A stretch of DNA of 23,130 nt from a virus, in the IMG/VR virus record IMGVR_UViG_3300031553_000037, positions 1-23,130 of that record, one strand, 5' to 3'. Of the stretch, positions 6,253 to 12,066 are shown in pieces (position 1 is the stretch's first letter; every line of letters starts with the position of its first letter). The notes beneath the pieces were generated by a model. It had not been told where the DNA came from, did not search any database, and saw only the letters and a program-made list of their open reading frames with translations. The position numbers and the translations under genes are program-made.

Positions 6253-6437
6253 TGTTAGTGAGGCCAGAGAGTAGTTGGAACCTACCACCTACCGACAAAC
6301 AAATGAGGCGGGTAACCCTACTACGAATGAGGCATCATATATTGGATGATAGCAAACCTGCTAACAGGCTAGAAGCTAACAGGATAATCAATAGGTTAAG
6401 GAGGAGGCCATGCGAAAGAATTGGTACTTACACCTAG
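6252..6437 (+). CDS. Small arginine-rich protein, 61 aa
   Basis: Its ATG shares a base with the previous stop (TAATG), and AGAGG is upstream. The product is strikingly rich in Arg (QMRRVTLLRMRHH; RIINRLRRRP), which suggests RNA or DNA binding. It overlaps the next gene by 28 bp. No family recognised. Confidence 0.5.
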   Translation: MLVRPESSWNLPPTDKQMRRVTLLRMRHHILDDSKPANRLEANRIINRLRRRPCERIGTYT

Positions 6438-6613
6438 CCGCAAGTAGCATCCTAACTGCCATAGGTCTAATGCTTATTATAATGTTCCTGGTAATGGCAT
6501 TTGGTGGTAGCTGGTATGAACCTAACTTAGCAATAGCCTTGGTTGAAGTTGCCTTATCAATCGGGGTTACTGTGTTAGGCTTTATCATATGGCTAAAAGT
6601 TATAAGGAATTAG
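6410..6613 (+). CDS. Two-helix membrane protein, 67 aa
   Basis: GAGGAGG before the ATG. Two hydrophobic segments (about residues 8-31, and about 41-63) separated by a short polar turn (GGSWYEPN), with basic residues at both ends, so both termini probably face the cytoplasm. This is holin-like or superinfection-exclusion-like in plan, but no lysin gene is nearby. It is the last gene before a 64-bp AT-rich gap. Confidence 0.6.
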   Translation: MRKNWYLHLAASSILTAIGLMLIIMFLVMAFGGSWYEPNLAIALVEVALSIGVTVLGFIIWLKVIRN

Positions 6614-6623
6614 TATATTAAAC

Positions 6624-6646
6624 TACTGTAATAGTATTATACAGTA
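6624..6646. repeat. AT-rich inverted repeat TACTGTA-N9-TACAGTA
   Basis: Perfect 7-bp arms at 6624-6630 and 6640-6646 in the only sizeable gap of this part of the operon (6614-6677). Three TAGTAT hexamers (6611, 6632, 6649) surround it. It could be an operator for a dimeric HTH protein; no convincing promoter hexamers were found with it. Confidence 0.4.
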
Positions 6647-6677
6647 AATAGTATATATAACCAAAGGAGGACAACTT

Positions 6678-6851
6678 ATGAGCAGGTCAGGACAAGCATT
6701 TGTTGCGGCTACTGAGGGACACCAGTTTACTCTTTATGCTGTGATGAGGAGGCTAGGTTTACCACTTACAGAGGAGCAGGCTAAGTTCCAGGAATACCTA
6801 GAACGTACTTACCCTCCTGTAGTAGAGAAGGAGGAGCCATGTACGGATTAG
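6678..6851 (+). CDS. Small hypothetical protein, 57 aa
   Basis: ORF starting MSRSGQAFVAATEG, with AAAGGAGG before the ATG; first gene after the 6614-6677 gap. Predicted helical, ending acidic (VVEKEEPCTD). It overlaps the next start by 13 bp, and the SD of that gene lies inside it. Function unknown. Confidence 0.55.
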   Translation: MSRSGQAFVAATEGHQFTLYAVMRRLGLPLTEEQAKFQEYLERTYPPVVEKEEPCTD

Positions 6852-7045
6852 CTGAGGTAATAGATACCAATGCCTTGGAGCAACAGGCTGTACAATCCCT
6901 AGAGAATTTAGGACTGGCAGTTACCAGCAACAACCTGAAGAAGTTATGGCATGAGTTCCTTGATGAGGAACTTGACCGAGTCCTATTTATATGTGCTGAG
7001 AGGATAGCTGAGGAGGCTAAATTTGGACGAGCAAGATTACCCTGA
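6839..7045 (+). CDS. Small acidic helical protein, 68 aa
   Basis: AGGAGG is 5-6 nt upstream, inside the previous gene. Entirely helical in appearance and acidic, with a C-terminal basic end. No motif. Overlaps both neighbours, so translation is likely coupled. Confidence 0.55.
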   Translation: MYGLAEVIDTNALEQQAVQSLENLGLAVTSNNLKKLWHEFLDEELDRVLFICAERIAEEAKFGRARLP

Positions 7046-7283
7046 TGGCCTAATTACCGAGTCAGCCCATGATATTGGTGACTTGGTCTATGTGGCTAGA
7101 ATAATAGAGAGGTATGCAGACCCAATAATGGTGGATGCCTACAACTTTGGGGTTACAATGCCCTGTCCTATATGTGGGTCAGACAATACCTGTTGTATAT
7201 CACCTAGTTTTGAGCCACATGGTTGGTTCTGTCAAGACTGTACTTTACTTTGGGAATGGATATTAGCTCCAGAGGAGGTATAA
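7023..7283 (+). CDS. Zinc-ribbon protein, 86 aa
   Basis: TTG start supported by AGGAGG (7011-7016) with 6 nt spacing; the frame has no early ATG. C-terminal zinc ribbon: CPICGSDNTC, then about 18 residues, then WFCQDCTLLWEW. The N-terminal half is acidic and helical. The layout is close to that of the 4376-4621 protein (acidic N-terminus, CPxCG, CxxC, aromatic end), so the two may be distant paralogues. Confidence 0.65.
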   Translation: MDEQDYPDGLITESAHDIGDLVYVARIIERYADPIMVDAYNFGVTMPCPICGSDNTCCISPSFEPHGWFCQDCTLLWEWILAPEEV

Positions 7284-7284
7284 T

Positions 7285-7377
7285 ATGTGGAAGTGGTGTG
7301 TATTTGGTTTCGTTATAATCCTTGCTGTTTGGGGTATTATAGCTATTACCTTGGTGCTGAGTGGGGGACTACCATGA
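7285..7377 (+). CDS. 30-aa single-pass membrane micropeptide
   Basis: Starts MWKWCVFGFVIILAVWG and is almost wholly hydrophobic, ending SGGLP. GAGG lies 8 nt before the ATG, and its stop overlaps the next start as ATGA. A one-helix membrane peptide; function unknown. Similar in plan to the micropeptide at 7889-7978. Confidence 0.5.
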   Translation: MWKWCVFGFVIILAVWGIIAITLVLSGGLP

Positions 7378-7568
7378 GCAGAAGGAAAGATAGAGAAAGG
7401 GCTAAGACCTCTGTTTTCCGTAATGGTAGACTTGTGCCGAGATATTTAATTGACCAAGCAGAGAGGGATAAGAGGCAGGCTCAAACAGATGCAGAGTTGG
7501 TTAGGCTAGGTCTAATACCTGGTAGAACCAAAATTATAATGCCAAAAATTAAACCAAAGGAGCAGTAA
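7374..7568 (+). CDS. Small basic protein, 64 aa
   Basis: Begins MSRRKDRERAKTSVFRNG at the ATGA overlap with the membrane micropeptide. A longer reading from upstream in the same frame is possible but would overlap that gene entirely and lacks its own SD. Rich in Lys and Arg throughout; likely nucleic-acid binding by charge only. Confidence 0.55.
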   Translation: MSRRKDRERAKTSVFRNGRLVPRYLIDQAERDKRQAQTDAELVRLGLIPGRTKIIMPKIKPKEQ

Positions 7569-7892
7569 ATGGAAAAGGACAAACTGGATTTTAAGCTGGT
7601 AATACTTGGAGGCGAAGTGGCAAGGTTAGAATACGAGTTCTTACCTATTTCATCGGATGGCAAGCATGAGCCAACACTAGCCAGGTTGTTAATCAAGGAA
7701 TTTGGACTGCCGGATAACTGGAGGCACCGTAGCTCTGGGACTATAACCCTTGACATAAAATACACACCAGTACTGACCAATGATATTTACCTTGATTTGA
7801 TATTTAATGTCCAATGCTACATCACCAACCTACTAGACAAAGCAATATTCCAGAGGAGGATAGCTAAGGCGATACAGGACAGCCAACAATGA
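7569..7892 (+). CDS. Hypothetical protein, 107 aa
   Basis: ATG directly after the previous stop, with AAAGGAG upstream. Mixed alpha/beta with two beta-like stretches (FKLVILGGEVARLEYEFLP; GTITLDIKYTPVL) and a helical basic C-terminus. No family recognised. Its stop overlaps the next start. Confidence 0.6.
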   Translation: MEKDKLDFKLVILGGEVARLEYEFLPISSDGKHEPTLARLLIKEFGLPDNWRHRSSGTITLDIKYTPVLTNDIYLDLIFNVQCYITNLLDKAIFQRRIAKAIQDSQQ

Positions 7893-7978
7893 AGTGGTTA
7901 ATAATATTGCTGGCTGGTTGGGTCTTAGTATTTGTTATATATATGCTGGTACTTAGGTACTGGTTACCAGGAGGTTAA
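7889..7978 (+). CDS. 29-aa single-pass membrane micropeptide
   Basis: Starts MKWLIILLAGWVLVFV and ends YWLPGG: one transmembrane helix with basic residues near both ends. ATGA overlap with the previous gene; the SD of the next gene lies in its last codons. The KW start and the LP/GG ending echo the micropeptide at 7285-7377, suggesting a related pair. Function unknown. Confidence 0.45.
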   Translation: MKWLIILLAGWVLVFVIYMLVLRYWLPGG

Positions 7979-7979
7979 A

Positions 7980-8150
7980 GTGGAAAAAGTTACCTGTAAT
8001 ACTTGTGGTTGGAAAGGTAATGATGATGAACTAGGTAAGTGTCGCATTGGACATCATGGTACTGACGACTCAGAGGTTGTAGAAAGGTGTCCCAATTGTG
8101 GTAGTATGGACTTAGAATATGAGCCTAACACCGAGAGAACGGATACTTAA
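7980..8150 (+). CDS. Zinc-ribbon protein, 56 aa
   Basis: GTG start with AGGAGG (7969-7974) 5 nt upstream. A small complete ribbon: CNTCGWKG at residues 5-8, then C...H at about 19-24, and CPNCGSMD at about 40. The CxxCGW...CPxCG form resembles rubredoxin-like/zinc-ribbon domains. Possibly a nucleic-acid-binding or protein-adaptor module. Confidence 0.6.
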   Translation: MEKVTCNTCGWKGNDDELGKCRIGHHGTDDSEVVERCPNCGSMDLEYEPNTERTDT

Positions 8151-8529
8151 AGAACGAGGTATGGTTAAGACTAGACCTTCCTCTAAAAAGAGGAGTAAAG
8201 TTGTGCCTATTATAAAGCCACCAGTCTCAGGCATTAGCAAAACTCCAATGATGAGGTATTTAGAGGAGAAGTATGGACAACCAATAGAAGAAGTACTTAT
8301 CTCAGGTTCCTTAACCATAATAGTTAAAAGGTTGAATGGTGAGGTGGATAGAAGCACGGTGAGTAGGTGGATTAAACGCCTCAAGCTACGTTACACTTCT
8401 GATAATTTGCCTAACTGTCATGGCTGTAAGGAGTATAGACCAGCTTGTGATTTAGGTTTATGCTATGTACTACTTAACTTGGAATTGTGGGAGTTAGTAC
8501 CACTGAAGAAGGAGGAAATACTAGGATGA
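8119..8529 (+). CDS. HTH DNA-binding protein with C-terminal cysteine cluster
   Basis: Up to 136 residues. The N-terminus is very basic; a helix-turn-helix lies at about 71-92 (IIVKRLNGEVDRSTVSRWIKRL), the kind found in small phage regulators and resolvase-type HTHs. A cysteine cluster follows (CHGCKEYRPACDLGLC), fitting a zinc or iron-sulphur site. The start is uncertain: the ATG at 8119 lacks an SD, an ATG at 8161 has GAGG too close, and a GTG at 8203 has AGGAG with 7 nt spacing. The one recognisable HTH protein of this early operon, so a candidate regulator. Confidence 0.6.
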   Translation: MSLTPRERILKERGMVKTRPSSKKRSKVVPIIKPPVSGISKTPMMRYLEEKYGQPIEEVLISGSLTIIVKRLNGEVDRSTVSRWIKRLKLRYTSDNLPNCHGCKEYRPACDLGLCYVLLNLELWELVPLKKEEILG

Positions 8530-8846
8530 ACCTATCTACAACAAGGCAGATAATCAAACTATGTGAGGAGAATAAAATTGAGGAAGCTATAGCCATACTC
8601 AAGGCTGAGTTAGGTAAACCTACCCAACACACCAAAGACCAAGAGGACTGGGGCATATTAGTCCTGAGATTACTCCGTAAGATAGGAGTTGTGAATAGTG
8701 ACACAGACCCAAGCATCGTAGAGGTTGTTGCTGCCGCAGAAGATGCTATAGAGCATTTTGAGGGCTGCCAGAAGCGGATAGAACAGGCAAGAAGCACCCC
8801 TGGTCAAGTAATCCTTGGGTCTGGGCAGTATCCTTTAAGATGCTAA
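8526..8846 (+). CDS. Helical hypothetical protein, 106 aa
   Basis: ATG at 8526 (ATGA overlap) with GGAGGA upstream, preferred to an earlier in-frame start inside the preceding gene. Predicted all-helical (TRQIIKLCEENKIEEAIAIL; VEVVAAAEDAIEHFEGC). No known motif. Confidence 0.6.
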   Translation: MNLSTTRQIIKLCEENKIEEAIAILKAELGKPTQHTKDQEDWGILVLRLLRKIGVVNSDTDPSIVEVVAAAEDAIEHFEGCQKRIEQARSTPGQVILGSGQYPLRC

Positions 8847-8865
8847 AAGAGCAGGATGAGGGGAG

Positions 8866-9000
8866 ATGAAACAAATTACAGCTTCTTGTAAATATTGTAA
8901 ACATTATTCTTATAAGTCTGGCTGGTGCTACAAACTAAAGCGGCAAGTCAGGCGGAATGACATATGTCTGGGCTTTGATACCCTAGAAAGGAGAAGATGA
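8866..9000 (+). CDS. Cysteine-rich zinc-finger-like peptide, 44 aa
   Basis: Starts MKQITASCKYCKHYSYKSG. It holds CKYCKHY, a second Cys (WCYKLK) and a final Cys (ICLGF): four cysteines spaced as in small 'CxxC...C...C' phage peptides that end in a CxGF-type motif. GAGGGGAG before the ATG; ATGA overlap with the YopX-family gene. Likely metal-binding; role unknown. Confidence 0.6.
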   Translation: MKQITASCKYCKHYSYKSGWCYKLKRQVRRNDICLGFDTLERRR

Positions 9001-9434
9001 TGGAGAGAGAGATTAAATTCAGGGCGAAGCAGCGACATTGGGATGAGTTTGATAGTTTCAATACTTGGTTATTCGCTAGTGGGTACTATTATGATGGTAC
9101 TAATTATTGGTTCACTCTACCAGATGATGAAAACTCAGGTATTGCTTATGCGCAACATAAAATAATTGATATAAACACATTGGGGCAATACACTGGCCTC
9201 AAAGACAAGAACGGCAAGGAAATTTATGAAGGGGATATAGTAGAACTCCTCAAGCGGAGGACACTAACTAATTTGTTCACTCGGCAACTCACAATTCACA
9301 TTCAATGGAGTGAAGATGGGTTGAATTGGAATATTTGGAGGCCTCATCCTGATTTAGAAAAGTGGGAAGTCATCGGCAACATCTACGAAAACCCCGAATT
9401 AGTTAGCCCCACACCTAATGGGGAGGGGGAATGA
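8997..9434 (+). CDS. yopX: YopX-family phage protein
   Basis: 145 residues. The N-terminus REIKFRAK and the central signature TLGQYTGLKDKNGKEIYEGD are the hallmark of the YopX family, widespread in Firmicutes phages and prophages such as SPbeta. The family forms small beta-rich proteins of unknown function. GGAGA lies before the start, at an ATGA overlap. Its presence adds to the evidence that this is phage DNA, and hints weakly at a Gram-positive-type host range, though YopX occurs elsewhere too. Confidence 0.85.
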   Translation: MMEREIKFRAKQRHWDEFDSFNTWLFASGYYYDGTNYWFTLPDDENSGIAYAQHKIIDINTLGQYTGLKDKNGKEIYEGDIVELLKRRTLTNLFTRQLTIHIQWSEDGLNWNIWRPHPDLEKWEVIGNIYENPELVSPTPNGEGE

Positions 9435-9454
9435 GAAATAAAAGGAGGATAACC

Positions 9455-9640
9455 ATGCTGGAGATTAAAATCCTAATGAGGGAACTAAGGAATTACCCAA
9501 ACAACTACTTTGCCTATCCACGAGAGGAAAAACTAGACGGTGAAACTCGTACCACTGGTAGTTTGGTAGTTTGCGATGTCAATGGTATAACCAAGGGAGT
9601 CATTGAAACTGGTAATGATAAAAAGATTTTAGTCAGGTAG
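9455..9640 (+). CDS. Small hypothetical protein, 61 aa
   Basis: Two in-frame starts: ATG 9431 (GGGAGGGGG upstream, ATGA overlap with the previous stop) and ATG 9455 (AAGGAGG, 6 nt spacing). The second is chosen for the better spacing. Product MLEIKILMRELRNYPNNYF onward, with a beta-rich second half. No family recognised. Confidence 0.55.
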   Translation: MLEIKILMRELRNYPNNYFAYPREEKLDGETRTTGSLVVCDVNGITKGVIETGNDKKILVR

Positions 9641-9652
9641 AAAGGTTGATGG

Positions 9653-10423
9653 ATGAAAGGGCTAACACCCAATGAGTTGATAGCTTGGACTCCACCGTAC
9701 CAATCTAACATAATTAGCCATGATATCCTAATAACTCAAGGAACCATGATGGTATATGGTAAAGAGGAGACATGGAAAAGTATGTTGGTAGGTCTGGACA
9801 TGTCCTTTAGAATAGCTACAGGTAAAGACTGGTTTGGCTTTAAGACCACAGCAAGTCCAGTCTATATATTCCAGACCGAGATACCTCAAGGCCCACTCCG
9901 TAAGAGGATGATAAAATACATGCAGGGTAATAAAGCCACCACTGAAAACATTTGGTATAGTAGTGAACTCTATATGAAGATTGATAAAGGTTGGGGCTAC
10001 GCCGAGTTGGAAAAGGAAATAGAGAGAACTAGACCTAAGGTACTGGTAGTAGACCCTATTTTTAGCTCCATGTCTGGGAAGCTATCCGATGATTATGATG
10101 TTGGTTTGTTCATAGACCGGATGGATATGCTCAGGTCTAAGTATAAGGTAGCTATTATCCTAATACACCATACCAGGATAGCAGAACATAGCGAGGGTGA
10201 GACATTCCATTATGGAGCAGATGAAATATTTGGTTCCTCAAGATGGCCAAGGTGGTTAGATACCATCATATATATTGACAAGGTTAAGGATGATGAAGTT
10301 ACTGAGTTAGTAGACCTAAGACTGGTATTTGAAAAGACTAGGCATACTGAGAGGAAGCTAAAGGATATTGAGGTCACTGTTAATCGTAGTGACTTAACCT
10401 TTAGAAGAAAGGAATACCTATGA
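9653..10423 (+). CDS. RecA-fold (AAA_25/RepA-like) ATPase, probable replication helicase or loader
   Basis: 256 residues. Walker A region at 36-43 (GKEETWKS), in which the usual Gly before Lys is Trp; likely catalytic Glu in FQTEIP (76); Walker B VLVVDP ending at Asp134; then ILIHHTR, the strand and His pair typical of RepA/DnaB-related RecA-fold ATPases. The family includes plasmid RepA hexameric helicases and many phage replication ATPases. It lacks a primase domain and is shorter than DnaB, so it may be a stand-alone helicase core or a loader. It sits near the end of the second early operon, just before the replication operon. Confidence 0.75.
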   Translation: MKGLTPNELIAWTPPYQSNIISHDILITQGTMMVYGKEETWKSMLVGLDMSFRIATGKDWFGFKTTASPVYIFQTEIPQGPLRKRMIKYMQGNKATTENIWYSSELYMKIDKGWGYAELEKEIERTRPKVLVVDPIFSSMSGKLSDDYDVGLFIDRMDMLRSKYKVAIILIHHTRIAEHSEGETFHYGADEIFGSSRWPRWLDTIIYIDKVKDDEVTELVDLRLVFEKTRHTERKLKDIEVTVNRSDLTFRRKEYL

Positions 10424-10478
10424 GGAGGTGTTGCCTAACGATATTAAATCCGAATCTTAAAGAAAGGAGGTGAACCAA

Positions 10479-10904
10479 ATGGAGAATGTAGAGAAGTGGT
10501 TGGTAACTGTTATCATCCTGTTAATCCTGATGGTAGTCGCACTTGGTGTTGGGTTAGGTGTTTTTATACCTAAGATTAACTATAATACCTCTGTCCTTGA
10601 GGCGGCTAACACCAATGCTACTACCGCCATCAACAATGCTGAAGGTGTAAGTAAAGACCTAACTACTCATACTGAGGATTATGACCAGTTTGTTGAGGAT
10701 ACCAACAAGGCTATAGCTGACCTACAGAAAACCTCACTTACTGATGAGGAAAGGGACAGTCTGGCTGATATTGATGGTATGCTGAAGGACATAGCAGACA
10801 ATACTAAGGATATAACTGAACTACAGGATGAGGACACCGATATCTGGGACGAGCTTGATGAATACCTAGACCGAATTAAGGAACTGGAATGGGAGGTTTG
10901 GTAG
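10479..10904 (+). CDS. Membrane-anchored acidic coiled-coil protein, 142 aa residue range
   Basis: ATG 10479 is preceded by AAAGGAGGTGA, a near-complete anti-SD match, 8 nt away; an in-frame GTG at 10470 lies within that SD. Residues about 7-32 form one transmembrane helix, followed by a long, strongly acidic helical region (NATTAINNAEGVSKDL; ITELQDEDTDIWDELDEY), probably a coiled coil outside or inside the membrane. Spanin-like or anchoring roles are conceivable, but no lysis genes are near. Last gene of the operon before the next promoter. Confidence 0.65.
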   Translation: MENVEKWLVTVIILLILMVVALGVGLGVFIPKINYNTSVLEAANTNATTAINNAEGVSKDLTTHTEDYDQFVEDTNKAIADLQKTSLTDEERDSLADIDGMLKDIADNTKDITELQDEDTDIWDELDEYLDRIKELEWEVW

Positions 10905-10907
10905 TAC

Positions 10908-10930
10908 TTAACATAACAACTTTACATAAT
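10908..10930 (-). promoter_or_regulatory. Two operator-like elements upstream of the replication-operon promoter
   Basis: Exact copies of the element in minus orientation at 10908-10917 (TTAACATAAC) and 10921-10930 (TTTACATAAT), 13 bp apart. The second ends 5 bp before the -35 at 10936. Confidence 0.65.
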
Positions 10931-10935
10931 AACTC

Positions 10936-10964
10936 TTGACAGTCAAGTACCATTGTGCTATAAT
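10936..10964 (+). promoter_or_regulatory. Sigma70 promoter of the replication/recombination operon
   Basis: TTGACA (10936-10941), 17 bp, TATAAT (10959-10964), preceded by TGC (extended -10). All downstream plus-strand genes to 19903 can be read from it. Confidence 0.85.
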
Positions 10965-11039
10965 GTAGATACGAGGCTAAAGTTTGGAACAGCTAAAGGA
11001 AAAAAGGTCTGGAGGTAATAAATGAAAAGGAGGTTATAA

Positions 11040-11222
11040 ATGAAAGCCATTATCTTCATGCAAGACCATGCAAGTGGACTTGCTGTGTCCGTAGAGGACA
11101 AGAACCCAGAGAAGGCGGCTAGAGCCTTTAATAAGGTAATGTCAATAGTCAAGCCAAGTATTAAAGATTTAATACAATTGGTAAAAGAAAAGAAGGAGGC
11201 TAAACATGACGCAGGGAAATGA
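11040..11222 (+). CDS. Small hypothetical protein, 60 aa
   Basis: First full gene after the promoter. AGGAGG (11028-11033) lies 6 nt upstream, inside a possible 5-codon minicistron at 11022-11039 that ends exactly before this ATG. N-terminal beta-like stretch (AIIFMQDHASGLAVSVED), then a basic helix. Overlaps the next gene by 17 bp. Function unknown; operon position suggests a replication accessory. Confidence 0.6.
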   Translation: MKAIIFMQDHASGLAVSVEDKNPEKAARAFNKVMSIVKPSIKDLIQLVKEKKEAKHDAGK

Positions 11223-11976
11223 ACAACCAGTACCAATGGAGCAGGTACTCGCACAACTACAGACAAGAGGCTTTGAAACCGGTGGCTTCCGTACACCACT
11301 GAGGTACTTCAAGGGCAAATTGACAGGCATAAGTGGTAGTATGGTAAAGCGTGGTAACATGCAGGAGTCCAAGTTAGAGGTACTATACAACTTTGACGAG
11401 CTTGAGGTATTTGCCTCTACCGAGCCGTACATTCTTACCGTTGCCCAGATTGGCATAATGCACAACAACCGAGTAAAAAGCAACATGGGTGTGCTTGGTG
11501 TCTCAATAGACAAGATTATCAATGCCGGTCTGGACGAGAAGGAGCCACAGGAGAAAGCCAAGAACCAGGATTTCTTAATCGGTAAGGTACAAGAATGGCG
11601 GATGACTCCTGGCCACATGATGTGGGATATGCAGAAAGGTGAGGAGACAGCCAGAGAGTGTTGGGAAGTTGTCTATATTGAGGGTGTTGGTGGAACGCCA
11701 CATTCTGGAGTAGCTCCGGCACCTGAAGCCGCACAGGCACCTGCTGTACCACCAGTAGCGGCATCAACTAAGACTCCGCACCGAGTGGCCATGGAACTGC
11801 TGAATGGTAAAACACAGCAGGATTGGAACAACATCGTATTCCAGAACCCAGCAGTTAAGGCAGATGCTGACCTGACCAATAGCATTATCAGTGGAACATT
11901 CATCCCACCATTGGAGGCTGCTGGCCTGGCTACTAAGGATGCTACTACTGGCATCTATACGGTAAAGCTAGATTAA
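11206..11976 (+). CDS. Candidate single-stranded DNA-binding-like protein
   Basis: 256 residues. The N-terminal two thirds look like a compact beta-rich domain (FKGKLTGISGSMVKRGNM; KLEVLYNFDELEVFAST) that could be an OB-like fold. A Pro/Ala linker (PAPEAAQAPAVPPVAAS) leads to a helical C-terminal domain of about 70 residues. AAGGAGG before the ATG. The position, first sizeable gene of the replication operon directly ahead of a Cas4-like nuclease and Sak4-like ATPase, is where phages often keep an SSB. No sequence family was recognised and the tail lacks a typical acidic SSB tip, so this is inference from context. Confidence 0.5.
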   Translation: MTQGNEQPVPMEQVLAQLQTRGFETGGFRTPLRYFKGKLTGISGSMVKRGNMQESKLEVLYNFDELEVFASTEPYILTVAQIGIMHNNRVKSNMGVLGVSIDKIINAGLDEKEPQEKAKNQDFLIGKVQEWRMTPGHMMWDMQKGEETARECWEVVYIEGVGGTPHSGVAPAPEAAQAPAVPPVAASTKTPHRVAMELLNGKTQQDWNNIVFQNPAVKADADLTNSIISGTFIPPLEAAGLATKDATTGIYTVKLD

Positions 11977-12035
11977 GTGGGGGTTAAGGGCTAGGACAGG
12001 AGAAGTGGGGGTTAAAAGGTCGTCCTGTCCTAGCC
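11975..12035. repeat. Long hairpin with 13-bp direct repeats
   Basis: A 13-bp perfect stem, GGCTAGGACAGGA (11989-12001) against TCCTGTCCTAGCC (12023-12035), with a 21-nt loop. The 13-mer AAGTGGGGGTTAA occurs twice: 11975-11987, overlapping the stop of the preceding gene, and 12003-12015 inside the loop. No T-run follows, so it is not a standard intrinsic terminator. It could stabilise or attenuate the mRNA, or act as a protein-bound DNA/RNA element. Confidence 0.7.
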
Positions 12036-12066
12036 ACTACCCGATTTCTTATTTAAGGAGGATAAT

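Noticed and set aside
6624-6646. LexA/SOS box
   Set aside because: CTGT-N11-ACAG does not match the CTGT-N8-ACAG or CGAAC-N4-GTTCG spacing.
7287-7373. Longer form of the basic protein at 7374
   Set aside because: The same bases encode the membrane micropeptide with its own SD and ATGA junction; the extension reads as low-quality protein.
9705-9714. Extra copy of the operator element (CTAACATAAT)
   Set aside because: One mismatch and inside the coding sequence of the RecA-fold ATPase; consistent with chance.
11169-11618. Minus-strand ORF opposite the SSB-like gene
   Set aside because: No SD, Ser/Pro/Leu-rich shadow translation of a well-supported plus-strand gene.
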